A stretch of 64,000 nucleotides of DNA from Asterochloris sp. CNOR1. Taxonomy: Eukaryota > Chlorophyta > Trebouxiophyceae > Trebouxiales > Trebouxiaceae. Both the position numbers and the translations under genes were made by a program. This document shows, piece after piece, positions 1 to 20,080 of the stretch (positions within the stretch are counted from its first letter, which is position 1; every line of letters starts with the position of its first letter). Where the stretch lies: positions 1 through 64,000 of the forward strand of contig OZ017752.1 of assembly GCA_963969365.1 (NCBI GenBank). Reading direction: 5' to 3'. Under the pieces are notes generated by a model, which made no database searches, was not told the origin of the DNA, and saw nothing but the letters and a program-made list of their open reading frames with translations.

Positions 1-419
1 CCCTAAACCCTAAACCCTAAACCCTAAACCCTAAACCCTAAACCTAACCCTAAACCCTAAACCCTAAACCCTAAACCCTAAACCCTAAACCCTAAACCCT
101 AAACCCTAAACCCTAAACCCTAAACCCTAAACCCTAAACCCTAAACCCTAAACCCTAAACCCTAAACCCTAAACCCTAAACCCTAAAACCCTAAACCCTA
201 AACCCTAAACCCTAAACCCTAAACCCTAAACCCTAAACCCTAAACCCTAAACCCTAAACCCTAAACCCTAAACCCTAAACCCTAAACCCTAAACCCTAAA
301 CCCTAAACCCAAAACCCTAAACCCTAAACCCTAAACCCTAAACCCTAAACCCTAAACCCAAAACCCTAAACCCTAAACCCTAAACCCTAAACCCTAAACC
401 CTAAAACCCTAAACCCTAA
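1..419. repeat. Telomeric repeat array (CCCTAAA)n
   Basis: About 58 head-to-tail copies of CCCTAAA run from base 1 to about 419. This strand is the C-rich strand running inward, so the window begins at the physical chromosome end. Variant units occur inside the array: a shortened CCTAA unit near 43-49, CCCTAAAA near 182-188 and 402-408, and CCCAAAA near 307-313 and 357-363. The variants suggest the inner part is older and no longer copied from telomerase RNA. The motif is the plant and green-algal type. Confidence 0.97.
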
Positions 420-687
420 CCCCCCAGGGTGGTTCCAGCCGTTGCAGAGAATGTCCTGCCACTGGTAGGAACAACTGTCACACACCTGTCACGAGGGCCC
501 AAAAGCTGGCTGTATTTTTAAGAAGGCTTCGGGCTATTCAATGATTGAGGTCTAAATAGTCCCGGATGGGGAGTCCCAGGGTTGCACCTCCCTTAACAGC
601 GAAACTGCAAAGCAGGTCCCCTCAAATGGTGCTGAATTTGCTTGTCTGGGCTGGGTGCTGCTTGACCCGCAAAGACATGTCAAAATT

Positions 688-957
688 GTACACCATTGTC
701 TACGTACACGATTGTGTACAGCTTTCGCTGTACGAATCTGTGCAACCTAACCCTATGTGTACAGAGCCGCATAACAAAGTACATGTACAATAAACTGTCA
801 TCACTGCACAAGCACGTCTTTGTACACATGTTGCATATGTGATCTACCGTACACTATAAGCAGCCCTGCAAAGTTGCACACAGCTTTCTGCCACGACCTT
901 GTACATGTGCAAGGCATTGCACAGTTGTGTGCTGATGTGTTGGTACAGTTTGCGTAC
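688..957. promoter_or_regulatory. Cluster of GTAC tetranucleotides
   Basis: GTAC starts at 688, 704, 716, 730, 759, 779, 785, 822, 849, 901, 943 and 954. That is 12 in 270 bp, where about one is expected by chance. Many sit inside TGTAC or TGTACA. In Chlamydomonas, GTAC is the core of copper-response elements bound by the SBP-domain factor CRR1. No promoter is identified beside the cluster, so it could equally be a degenerate subtelomeric repeat. The count is observed; the function is not. Confidence 0.35.
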
Positions 958-2482
958 TTGTGCAAAGTGCCCTACACAACTGTGCCATCTGCACTCTTCA
1001 GATGCTGGAACTGCAGGGGGCCCATGCCTGGCATGGCAGATGAGGGTAGCCAGCCTCACTGCCTTGCTGTTCCAGCTTCTGCCCGTGCGTTGCAGAGTCA
1101 GCCTGCAGTGTCCATTCTCCTCAAAAGCCAAGCCTTCTCCCCATCTGACCAGGAGCTTGCTTGGCAGCAGGCACGGCTGTTGTGGGATCCTGACCAGTGG
1201 CAGTTTGGGCTGCCGGCCAGTGGTGGCAGGAGAGGGCAGCCTCATGAGGTCTTCAATGCCCTTGATCTGGTGCTTGGCAAGCATCACTGGCACCACACAC
1301 AGGGCGACCAGCTGCTGGATCTGAGATGCTGTGCTGGCATGGCTGAAGTCTGCTGGCAGCTGGGGCAAGGTGAGCTTGTGAAAGGGCCCTTGCAGCCAGC
1401 TTGGCTTGGGCTTGTTGCTCCACTGGCTGTCACTGAGGCCCTTCCAATCCTGCAACACCTCAGCCTGGGGTAGCACGGTGGGGCCTCTGCCTGCAGAGCA
1501 GGCCAATGCGTGTGGCCCAAGATTTGCTTTTGGACTGCAAGGCCGAGCCAAGCAATCACAGTATGCTCACACACCTGAGCGCGGCTTCCTGCTGGCGCCG
1601 GCTTCACCACCACTCTCATTGCTAGCCTCACGTACATGCTGCTCTGCACAGACAGTCCATTTCAGTCATTACACTTTGCCCAGATCACCTTGGGCTCCCA
1701 AGCAAGCCCGTGACCACCTTGACCATGCTGCACGCTGCCGCATACTATGCTAGACCAAGCCTGCAATGTGGCTAATGCAATGCTTGTGCTGCCTGCTCCA
1801 TGCCAGAAAAGCAGCCTTAGCAGGCGTGGCACAAAAGCCCTATCAGCATGCGGCCCAGGGCTCTCAGCACTGCAATCACGCCCAGCACTTAGTCTATCAT
1901 GCTACCGCCAAGGGGTTGCAGCACTGCAACAACTACCCTCCTGATGCTGCCCATGAAGTTAGCATGCCGTATGCGCACACGTCACCTTGAGACCTGGCAG
2001 CCAGAGGCTCACCCTGGCGGTGGCACTTGAGCCCCAACAGCCCTACTTACCTCACATGCTGTCCGGAACTCCAGTACACCAGTCAAGCCCAGCAGATCAT
2101 CCAGAGTTTATGAAGCAGTCTTTGCTTGGCATGCTGGCTGCTATTGCACAACATCCTTGCAACGATGATGCATTTGCTCCAGCCAGGTGCTGCCCATGTG
2201 GGCAGGCTATCAACCATAGTTTTGAATGACACACCTCGGTGTGAAGCCAGCCTTCAGGGAGGCATGGCCACCCTGAAAAGTGCCCTTTCTGCCTGCCCAT
2301 TATTACGGCGCAGCGCCGCTGACCATGATGGAGCTAAACAAGTTGCATGAACCTAGAGCATTGTACCACTGTATTCATGGCAGCTGCAGAACAACTGCGG
2401 CGGCACGGCCGCAGCCTACCCTGATCCCTCTGACGTGTGTAAGATTCTCTTGTGCGGAGGGCTGGCTTTGACACTGGTGCAC

Positions 2483-2720
2483 CACTACATCCAGCTTGGC
2501 TCTGCAGTCAGCATGCCCACCTGACTGGCCCACCACAGCCTTGACTACCAAGTCACCGGGGGGCACCTTGGCAAGGCTGCTGACCCTCTGCCAGCCTTGG
2601 GGGTAACCTGTCCGCAGCCACAGAGCTGTTGTTGGTGGCAATCCGGCTTCAGCAAGCACCAGCTGAGCCAGGCCTCCCATGCCTGAAAGGATGGCATCTG
2701 AAGTCGAAGACCACTCCCGA
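2483..2720 (-). other. Possible isolated exon, unknown product
   Basis: On the minus strand an open stretch reads through QGWQRVSSLAKVPPGDLVVK and then AVVGQSGGHADCRAKLDVVV. It is bounded by a plausible acceptor (GCGGACAG, near 2607) and donor (CAG followed by GTGGGC, near 2519). The composition is more protein-like than the surroundings, but I recognise no family and cannot connect it to other exons. It may be a remnant. Confidence 0.15.
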
Positions 2721-3670
2721 TCTGTCGGGGTCTGGGCTATCAAAGAGGGCACTGCAAACCACCTCACGCGTGTCATGGATAGTGCCTGCAGCCATACAGA
2801 GACCAACTCCCTTGCAGATCCTTGCATGCACTTGCATCATGTCTGCCTAGGGCAGCAGTGCAGGTCTACGCAGCTCACCCTACGGCCACTGGCGCAGGCC
2901 TGCATGGCAGAAGCACGTGCTTGCAAACGCTGCACAGATGGGTCTGCAGACACTTGGACATGCACATCGTGCCAGCCCAGTGGTCACTACTGAGGCAAAG
3001 CACCATGCCAGGCCTTACTGCGGCATGTCACATGGCACAGATGCCACAGCAGGACCAGCAGCACCCCTTTCTCCCAAAAGACTGACAGAGCGGACAGGTA
3101 ATGCAGAAGCAACTGAGAAATCTAAATGCACTGATGATATTGCCTACATCGATTCAGGAGAGGGGGACAGGGATGCGCATGCTGCAACACGAGGACTGGC
3201 AGTGTAGATCGACCCTTTTGAGTCCAGAAGTGGCGCACACCTGTCCACAGTCGCTGTGGACACAGCACTGCAGGGACGCCAAAGAAAGTTTAATTGACAG
3301 CATGGAAACCGTCAACAAGAACAGTCTGGCTGAAACACCTAACACCCCTGGATCTAGCTAATCCTATCAGCTCACACCCGGAACACGACAAATCATGCAC
3401 AAAGCAACTGGGCCATGCCCTCCGCACAACATCAGTTATCGAGGGCACACCTGTCCGCCTGTCTGCGCGACATACCAGCTTGCCGCGCAGCTAAGGCAAC
3501 CTCTCAAGCCTCTTGACTGGTCGATGTCTGACACTGATTCAAGAAATATCATTATTGCAGGTGACAGACCAGGTTGTCCCTCAGGCTGCATGTGCACCCG
3601 GCTGTCCCTCAGGCTGCAAGTTTCCAGGCCACAGTTAGGGTACAGACAGCACCTGTTCAGATCAACACGC

Positions 3671-4838
3671 ATGGCATCGGTTTGGCACCAGGCAGGGGAC
3701 TTCTTCTTCCTTGATGAATTTGCCCTGAGGTGCTGTGGTTGAGCTTGGAGAAATATCCAGCCCTCACAGCTGAAACATGCATTCCAGCGTTTTGCTTAAA
3801 GCTTGTGCCTAGCAAGTGCGTAGCATCACTGCTTTTTTTGCTGCAGGCAGTTCAATCACAGGGATCCGGGATACAGCGGCACCCGCGTTTACCATGACGA
3901 GGAGGATTTCGTCCAACAGGTACACAAGCAATTCCAGGATCAGGGTGGCAAGTTAGTCGAAGGCTACGCTAGCTTCTGCAAGCATGTTTTCATCAAGAAC
4001 TTCACAGGTGCCACACTTGGTGCGATGGCCATCACAGCCAGCAATCAACACCTGCTCCAATCTGGCTACACCAGCCGGCGCCCTGAGGAGCTGGCTGTGC
4101 TCAGCAGGTGCATTGGCTTTGTCAATTTGCTGCCCTTTTTGAGTCGTGCCCTCAAGCATCTTTACAGTGCTGTCAGAGTGTGCTGAAAAGCCACACCTGT
4201 TCAAAAGCCCACTTTTTGGTGCTGCTCAGTGTGCAGGTGGTTTGATGCTGCTGACGTTGAGCCGGTGCCACAAGCAAAGATGTTGGACATCATCTTGTAC
4301 TCCAGGGAACAGCTTGTGAAAGAGTACAATGCCATGCCTGAGAAGGGCGACCCTGGAGACCTGCCTCAGGTGGGCATTTGCTGCGCAGCAGATACGTTGT
4401 AGTCTGGAATTTTAGAGCACCAGCTGACGCCATCATGGGCATGTTGCAGATTCCGTGGGGCATCATTTCTGTCAAGGTGGGCTTCAACACTCGCCTAGGA
4501 ATGAGCAATATGCCATCCTGCTGTGCTTGACCCATAATGGCTATGTTCAGGCTCAGGATGAGGATTTCGAGACCCCTATGCAGCCAATGACAATGATGCG
4601 CAATGCCCTCGTGAGCATGAGAAGGTTTTGCGCATGCTCATTGGCAGCTGCTTAAACTTCTCTCATGCGCTTCTTCCAAGTCCTAAATGAAACATAAATG
4701 ATGCCAACATCTTCTGCGCAGGGCGCAGAGGAAGGCGGCAGCGGTGTCAGACTGGACAAAGTTTCCTACCGAGCAAGCGTCAAGTACTGGCAAGGACATG
4801 CCCCCATTGTTGCTGGCCAGAAACCTGGTGTTGCATGA
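3671..4838 (+). CDS. DUF3228-family protein
   Basis: Six exons join in frame: 3671-3729, 3847-4107, 4237-4369, 4450-4476, 4551-4610 and 4722-4838 (657 nt, 218 aa). The product matches my memory of DUF3228 proteins of plants and bacteria along its whole length: YSGTRVYHDEEDFV, then EGYASFCKHVFIKNFTGA, RRPEELAVLSRWF, IPWGIISVKAQDEDFETPMQ and a final EEGGSGVRLDKVSYRASVKYW block. I know of no established biochemical function for the family. No transit peptide is obvious. The start MASVWHQAGDFFFLDEFALRQ is the first ATG of exon 1. One 27-nt micro-exon (4450-4476) encodes IPWGIISVK. The gene is the first from the telomere and is tail-to-tail with LETM1, 244 bp apart. Confidence 0.88.
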
Positions 4839-5082
4839 GCTTTGAAGATGCAATGAAATTAATTCTTGGATCGTGGCAGTAAAGGGGACAGAGGGTGCTG
4901 TGCATCAGTTTTCAAGTGTGCAGAGGCCTGGCTGGTTAGCCTTAGAAAAAGCCCTTGGCATGCTTTGTAACTGTTGTGGTATGCAATGCTTGATGGCAGA
5001 TGCCGTGCCAGGCAACTCTTCATCTGCTGTCTGGAACTCCGAGTGCATGCCAATGGCAGCACCAACACAGGCAGCCAATTAA

Positions 5083-15941
<10,859 letters not shown>

Positions 15942-16166
15942 GTAGGAGTGACAGCCCAACCCCCATCCACCAGGGCTGCCTGGCTGGGCTAATCAGCGAT
16001 GCAACAGGTGCCGTCAGCACTGCTCAGGGCTGATGGTTGCTTGCGCTGACTGATGCTAATCAGCCAGGGATCGCTGTGCACTGCACACTGAGGTGTCCAA
16101 ATCAAGTCCGCTCCAGCAACGATTTTAGAATATTATTTTGACTAGGCCTGGAACACAACTCAGGCC
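15942..16166. promoter_or_regulatory. Short divergent intergenic region (LETM1 / Nudix)
   Basis: Only 225 bp separate the LETM1 start codon (minus) from the Nudix start codon (plus), so this interval must hold both 5' untranslated regions and probably a shared bidirectional promoter. It includes an A/T-rich stretch, TTTTAGAATATTATTTTGAC (about 16123-16142), unusual for this window, about 25 bp before the Nudix ATG. No specific factor site is claimed. Confidence 0.4.
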
Positions 16167-18130
16167 ATGTCTCGCTTGCTTGAAACCACTGACTTTGGCC
16201 CTGCAGGATTTAGGTGGCTGACCCTAAAGAGGCTCAAGGTGCGCTTGTGCGCATGTGCTTCCTCTGAAATGGTGAGGACGCCTCTTTGACAGCTCTCTGC
16301 TTGTGCCGCAGTATCAGGACCCCAACGGCAGGTATTGTGAGATCTGGGCCGCCTGATAAGCCTGATTGCCATGTATACGGCTGCTTCCAGGCTCAGTGCA
16401 GCCTGTCAGTGTGGTGGCTTGCTTCAGGATCCGCTTCTGGGAATCAGCAGAGAGGACGACTCGCTCTGGGGAGTGCGATGCTGTTGCTATCATACCCAAA
16501 GTGAGTGCACAGCATGCATGAGCTGCAGTCTGCAAGCACAATGGATGACAAGCCATCCTGTGCAGAACATGCATCGGAGTCTGTGCAGGCCAGGACAGCC
16601 AATGCAGTTCACTGCCAAAGTGTCAGGCCTACTTTGTGGGGAGGTGGCAGCCTCTCACGCCGTGCACGCACAGTGTGCTGCTGGTCCTGTAAAATTCCTA
16701 AGGCGCGCTGTCGCACAGCATACAAATGTCAACTCAAGCTATGTTGCTGGTCTGTGTAGGTGCGAGCCAAGGGCCAGCCCCTTCAGCTGCTGCTGGAGGC
16801 GCAGTTCCGGCCGCCACAGGATGCAGTCGTCATCGAGGTGAGGCGCAGGCATGCTGCAATCTGTGCCACCCATTACCTGTGGCTGGCAGCCATGACACCT
16901 GTCTGCAACAGCCAGGAAGATGCACGAGCAAGATTGTGCCACTGCAAAGCATCAGAGGGGATGGTGGGGACAGGAGCTGCTTCTTGCTCCCTTCAGCTTA
17001 TCATCAAAAGCATGGCCAGGTTGCTCTTGCATCAGGTTGCAGAGGCAGCATTTATTGAGCTGCTAAGCAGATTACAGAGGCAGCATGTTTGTTGAGCTGC
17101 CAAGCTGAGACCGTGCTGTGCACATGCAGTTCCCAGCAGGGCTTATTGATTCAGGGGAGGATGCTGGGCAGGCAGCCCTGCGGGAGCTGAAGGAAGAGAC
17201 TGGTGAGCTCTGCCCTGTCTGGTGCTAGGCTGTGCATGCTGTGCATCACAGCTTGATAGCACAGCAGTGCAATGAGTCTGTGCCCAAGGCAAGCTTGGTG
17301 CGCAAACCAACGCTGCCTGGCAGAGCAGTGTCTGCTGAGCTGTACCTTCGCAAGCCAGCAGCCAGGGCAAACAACTGTCAGGCTACCGTGTGCAGGCTAC
17401 TCTGGAACATTGCTCGATGTGTCCCCCATTGGGTTTGCTGACCCTGGAATGACAAACAGTAAGCGTCCCGCAAGAGCCATTGAGGGTGCTGCCAATATGA
17501 CCTCTTGCCAGCTTCAGCACTGCAGCAATCCCTCAAAGCGATGAACTGATGCAGGCAACATGTGCTGGGCCACAGTCGACATTGATGCCGACTCTCCAGT
17601 GAACTGCAAGGTGCAGCCGCAGCTGGAGGATGGAGAGTTTATCCAGACATTCCTGCTGCCACTGGACAACCTGTACGAGCGACTCCAGGTGGGAGGATTC
17701 AGCTGATGATCCATACTGTCACATATGTTCCACAGCTCTGAAGCCAGCTTGACAGCACACTAGATGCCTGCCTTGATCATTACAGGACCTTCAGAAGAGC
17801 AAGGGCTGGGCAGTGGACATCAGGCTTCAGATATATGCCTATGGGCTCAAGCATGGGCAAGAGTGGCCAGTATCTTCAGCTAGTTGTGATGGGCAGCCAC
17901 CAGAAATCTACCCAATCGAAGATTTAGGAGGCGCCAATGGGCAACACAGTAGTCCTCAGAAGGTAGCACAGCAGCATGTAGAGTACCAGAGAATACGCAA
18001 AATCATCGGTCCTGATAAGACACTGAGTGAAGCTTTTGCAGAAGCAACCGTGTATGGTTTTGCAGCTGGGACAGGCCTGGCAGTAGCTGCTTGTGCTCTA
18101 CTTGCCTGGCTCACAAGACATCGGAAATGA
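16167..18130 (+). CDS. NUDT5-like ADP-sugar pyrophosphatase with C-terminal membrane anchor
   Basis: Eight exons join in frame: 16167-16238, 16312-16331, 16428-16500, 16760-16837, 17130-17202, 17396-17458, 17555-17688 and 17786-18130 (858 nt, 285 aa). The Nudix box is complete, GLIDSGEDAGQAALRELKEE followed by TGY (about residues 84-106), and fits GX5EX7REUXEEXGU. Upstream RFWESAERTTR and downstream GFADPGMTN are characteristic of the NUDT5/ADP-ribose pyrophosphatase branch, which hydrolyses ADP-ribose and related ADP-sugars. Unlike soluble NUDT5, the last exon adds about 90 residues ending in a hydrophobic stretch, AAGTGLAVAACALLAWL, followed by TRHRK. This looks like a tail anchor with a basic cap (about 261-285), so the enzyme may sit on a membrane facing the cytosol. 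A 20-nt micro-exon (16312-16331) encodes YQDPNG. Confidence 0.92.
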
Positions 18131-18214
18131 AGATCTGCCATCTGGAAAATCCTGACCAAGACTAGGGAATCTGAGGCTGCCAGGTCACCACGACCAGTAG
18201 ATCTGCCAGCAACA

Positions 18215-19719
18215 ATGCCTGTCCTTCACGCAACTCAGAGCAGGCTGTCCAGTTCTCGGCTGCATGCTGGGACCAGGGTTGTGCAGCCTCGACGTTGCCT
18301 GCAGAGGCCCAGGTACAGCTGCACTCCACGAGCAGGCCTCACAGAAGTGGGCAGGTACCTGGCAGAGGCAGCGTCATGCATGCTCCAGCCCCAGGCTGAC
18401 ACAGTCCCCTGGTCAGGAGGTAGGCTAGACCACTGGCCAGTTCTGGCGCTTCTCCTCCTGTCTTTTATGAGCGATGCACAGCTGCTTCTTCAGCATGTCC
18501 CTGCACACTGGTCATCCAAGATCTCAGACAGAGCCACTGTGGGACTGGAAAAGCATCTGCAGCACTGTGCGGCCTGATCTGGCTCGTAGACTTCATTCAG
18601 GGTGGCAGCTCTGTTACCCCTGTTTGGAAGAAGCCCAGCATCAGATCTCAGTGATCAGTGTGCAGGTCCAGAATGCTGGCCCTAGTTCCTGGCACCAGAG
18701 GCCTGCTGCAGCCTAGGCCGTACGTGGCTGCAGGTGCCTTCACAGGCAGCGTTCGGCACCATGAGGGGGACGTGCAAAGACTGAAGAGGCTTTATGAGGT
18801 GGTCAAGTCCACTCGTCAGCAAATGTCCGGCTGCATGGACCCTTCAGCAGCCAACTATGATCCCAACGCAGCCAACGATGATGGCACCTGCAACTACTTG
18901 TTCCAGGACGAGGTCTCTGGCACCAAGGTCGAGGGGGTAAGGGAATGGCTATCTATCACAAGCTGCACAATGCACAAAGGCTCATGCTTAGCAGCACTGT
19001 GTGCTGCGAGCATCAGCTCTCTGTGTGCGCTGCTCCAGCACTGTGCAGTTGGGGTCGCACAAAGAGCATTGCTGAGGTGCCTGCTGGCCAACTACAAGCG
19101 TCTGTGTGTGGCAGCACCTGCTTTCTGTGTGTCGGCCCGTACAGTTGAGGGCGAACAGCAATGGTGCAGGTGCAGCCCTGGCGCTGACAAGCAGCTCTGT
19201 GAGGCACCAGCTCTTTGTGTGCGCTGCTCAGCCTTGTGTGGGTCTGGGCGCACACTTACATTGCAAGGACCTGCACAGTACGTCAAGCAGCCTATCAATG
19301 ACCAGCAGCTTTACATATTCAGCTTGATTCCTTGGGCACCCCTGTTGCAGAAACTGGTGGACTTCGTGAACAGCACTCTGAGGAATGTCTGGACCACCAA
19401 GGTGAGGCTCACAGATCTGCCTTTGCTCCACCATTGCCCCCATGTAGCCACAACATCCAGCTGTTCAGACACCCCAAACTGCTGCAGGGAGACAATGAGC
19501 CTGACTGGTCGGGAACGGGCTACAATTTCAGCGGCCGCAGTGTCAGCCGGCGGGACGTCGAACGCCTGGTGAGGCTCAACACGGGTCATTGCCTCGCTTG
19601 CTGAACCACTGTCACTTGCGGTACAGAGCTGTGGTGCCAAATTGCTGCAGTTGAGGTATGAGGCTATCGTCAAGGAGACTCTGCAGAAGGCTGAAGCAAA
19701 GGAGAAGGCCCAAGCTTGA
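18215..19719 (+). CDS. Putative plastid-targeted protein with GC-D-NYDPNA-DDGTC motif
   Basis: Five exons join in frame: 18215-18354, 18717-18936, 19351-19401, 19461-19568 and 19651-19719 (588 nt, 195 aa). The first 45 or so residues are rich in Ser, Arg and Ala and nearly lack acids (MPVLHATQSRLSSSRLHAGT), typical of a chloroplast transit peptide. The middle carries SGCMDPSAANYDPNAANDDG followed by TCNY. This Cys-bounded Asp/Asn motif resembles putative Ca-binding repeats of secreted bacterial proteins. The C-terminus has LLQGDNEPDWSGTGYNFSGR and a charged helix ending AEAKEKAQA. I do not recognise a named family. The exon 1 donor at 18354/18355 was chosen because it gives a matching phase; a later donor near 18419 does not. 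It lies co-directionally between the Nudix and oxidase genes. Confidence 0.65.
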
Positions 19720-20080
19720 TCACCCACCCCACAACCACCACCCGCTCATTTTTGTGATTTTGTGAAGAGAGTGCACAACTGTCATGCTGTTCTGATCCTA
19801 TTCTGATACCGTGTGTCTTGAGATCGTCCTGGTTTGAATGTGCTGAGCTCAAGGATTGCATGGATACTACTTTACTTAAGTCTTTAGTGCTGAGTACTCA
19901 GCAACCAAACCCTTTAGCCGAGATGATGGTGTAGGGCAAACCGGTCAGATCATCGCACCACACTGCAAACAGATTGCGCTTCTCGCAAAGCCTCCAATAG
20001 ACTTTCCAGATCCACATGACTTCATCCCATGACCTGCAGCTACAAGGTCTTGCTATGCGGGCAAGGCTCTGCAGGCCTTC
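19720..20080. other. Intergenic spacer before NADPH oxidase
   Basis: This holds 361 bp between the stop of the plastid-protein gene and the first ATG I can support for the oxidase. It includes an A/T-richer stretch (19735-19910) suitable for a 3' untranslated region. I looked for an upstream oxidase exon, such as EF-hands as in plant RBOH, and saw none. An in-frame TGA at 20030-20032 closes the oxidase frame, though a spliced 5' exon cannot be excluded. Confidence 0.4.

Larger units (their letters stand above)
420..3670. other. Subtelomeric region without a recognised gene
   Basis: I recognise no protein family over these 3.25 kb. Two open stretches on the minus strand look mildly protein-like: 844-1551 (235 codons open) and about 2483-2720. 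Neither joins into a gene I can name. The remainder has the same TGCA-rich, CAG-rich texture as the introns elsewhere. It may hold a fast-evolving or decayed gene, or untranslated and regulatory DNA upstream of the DUF3228 gene. Confidence 0.5.
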
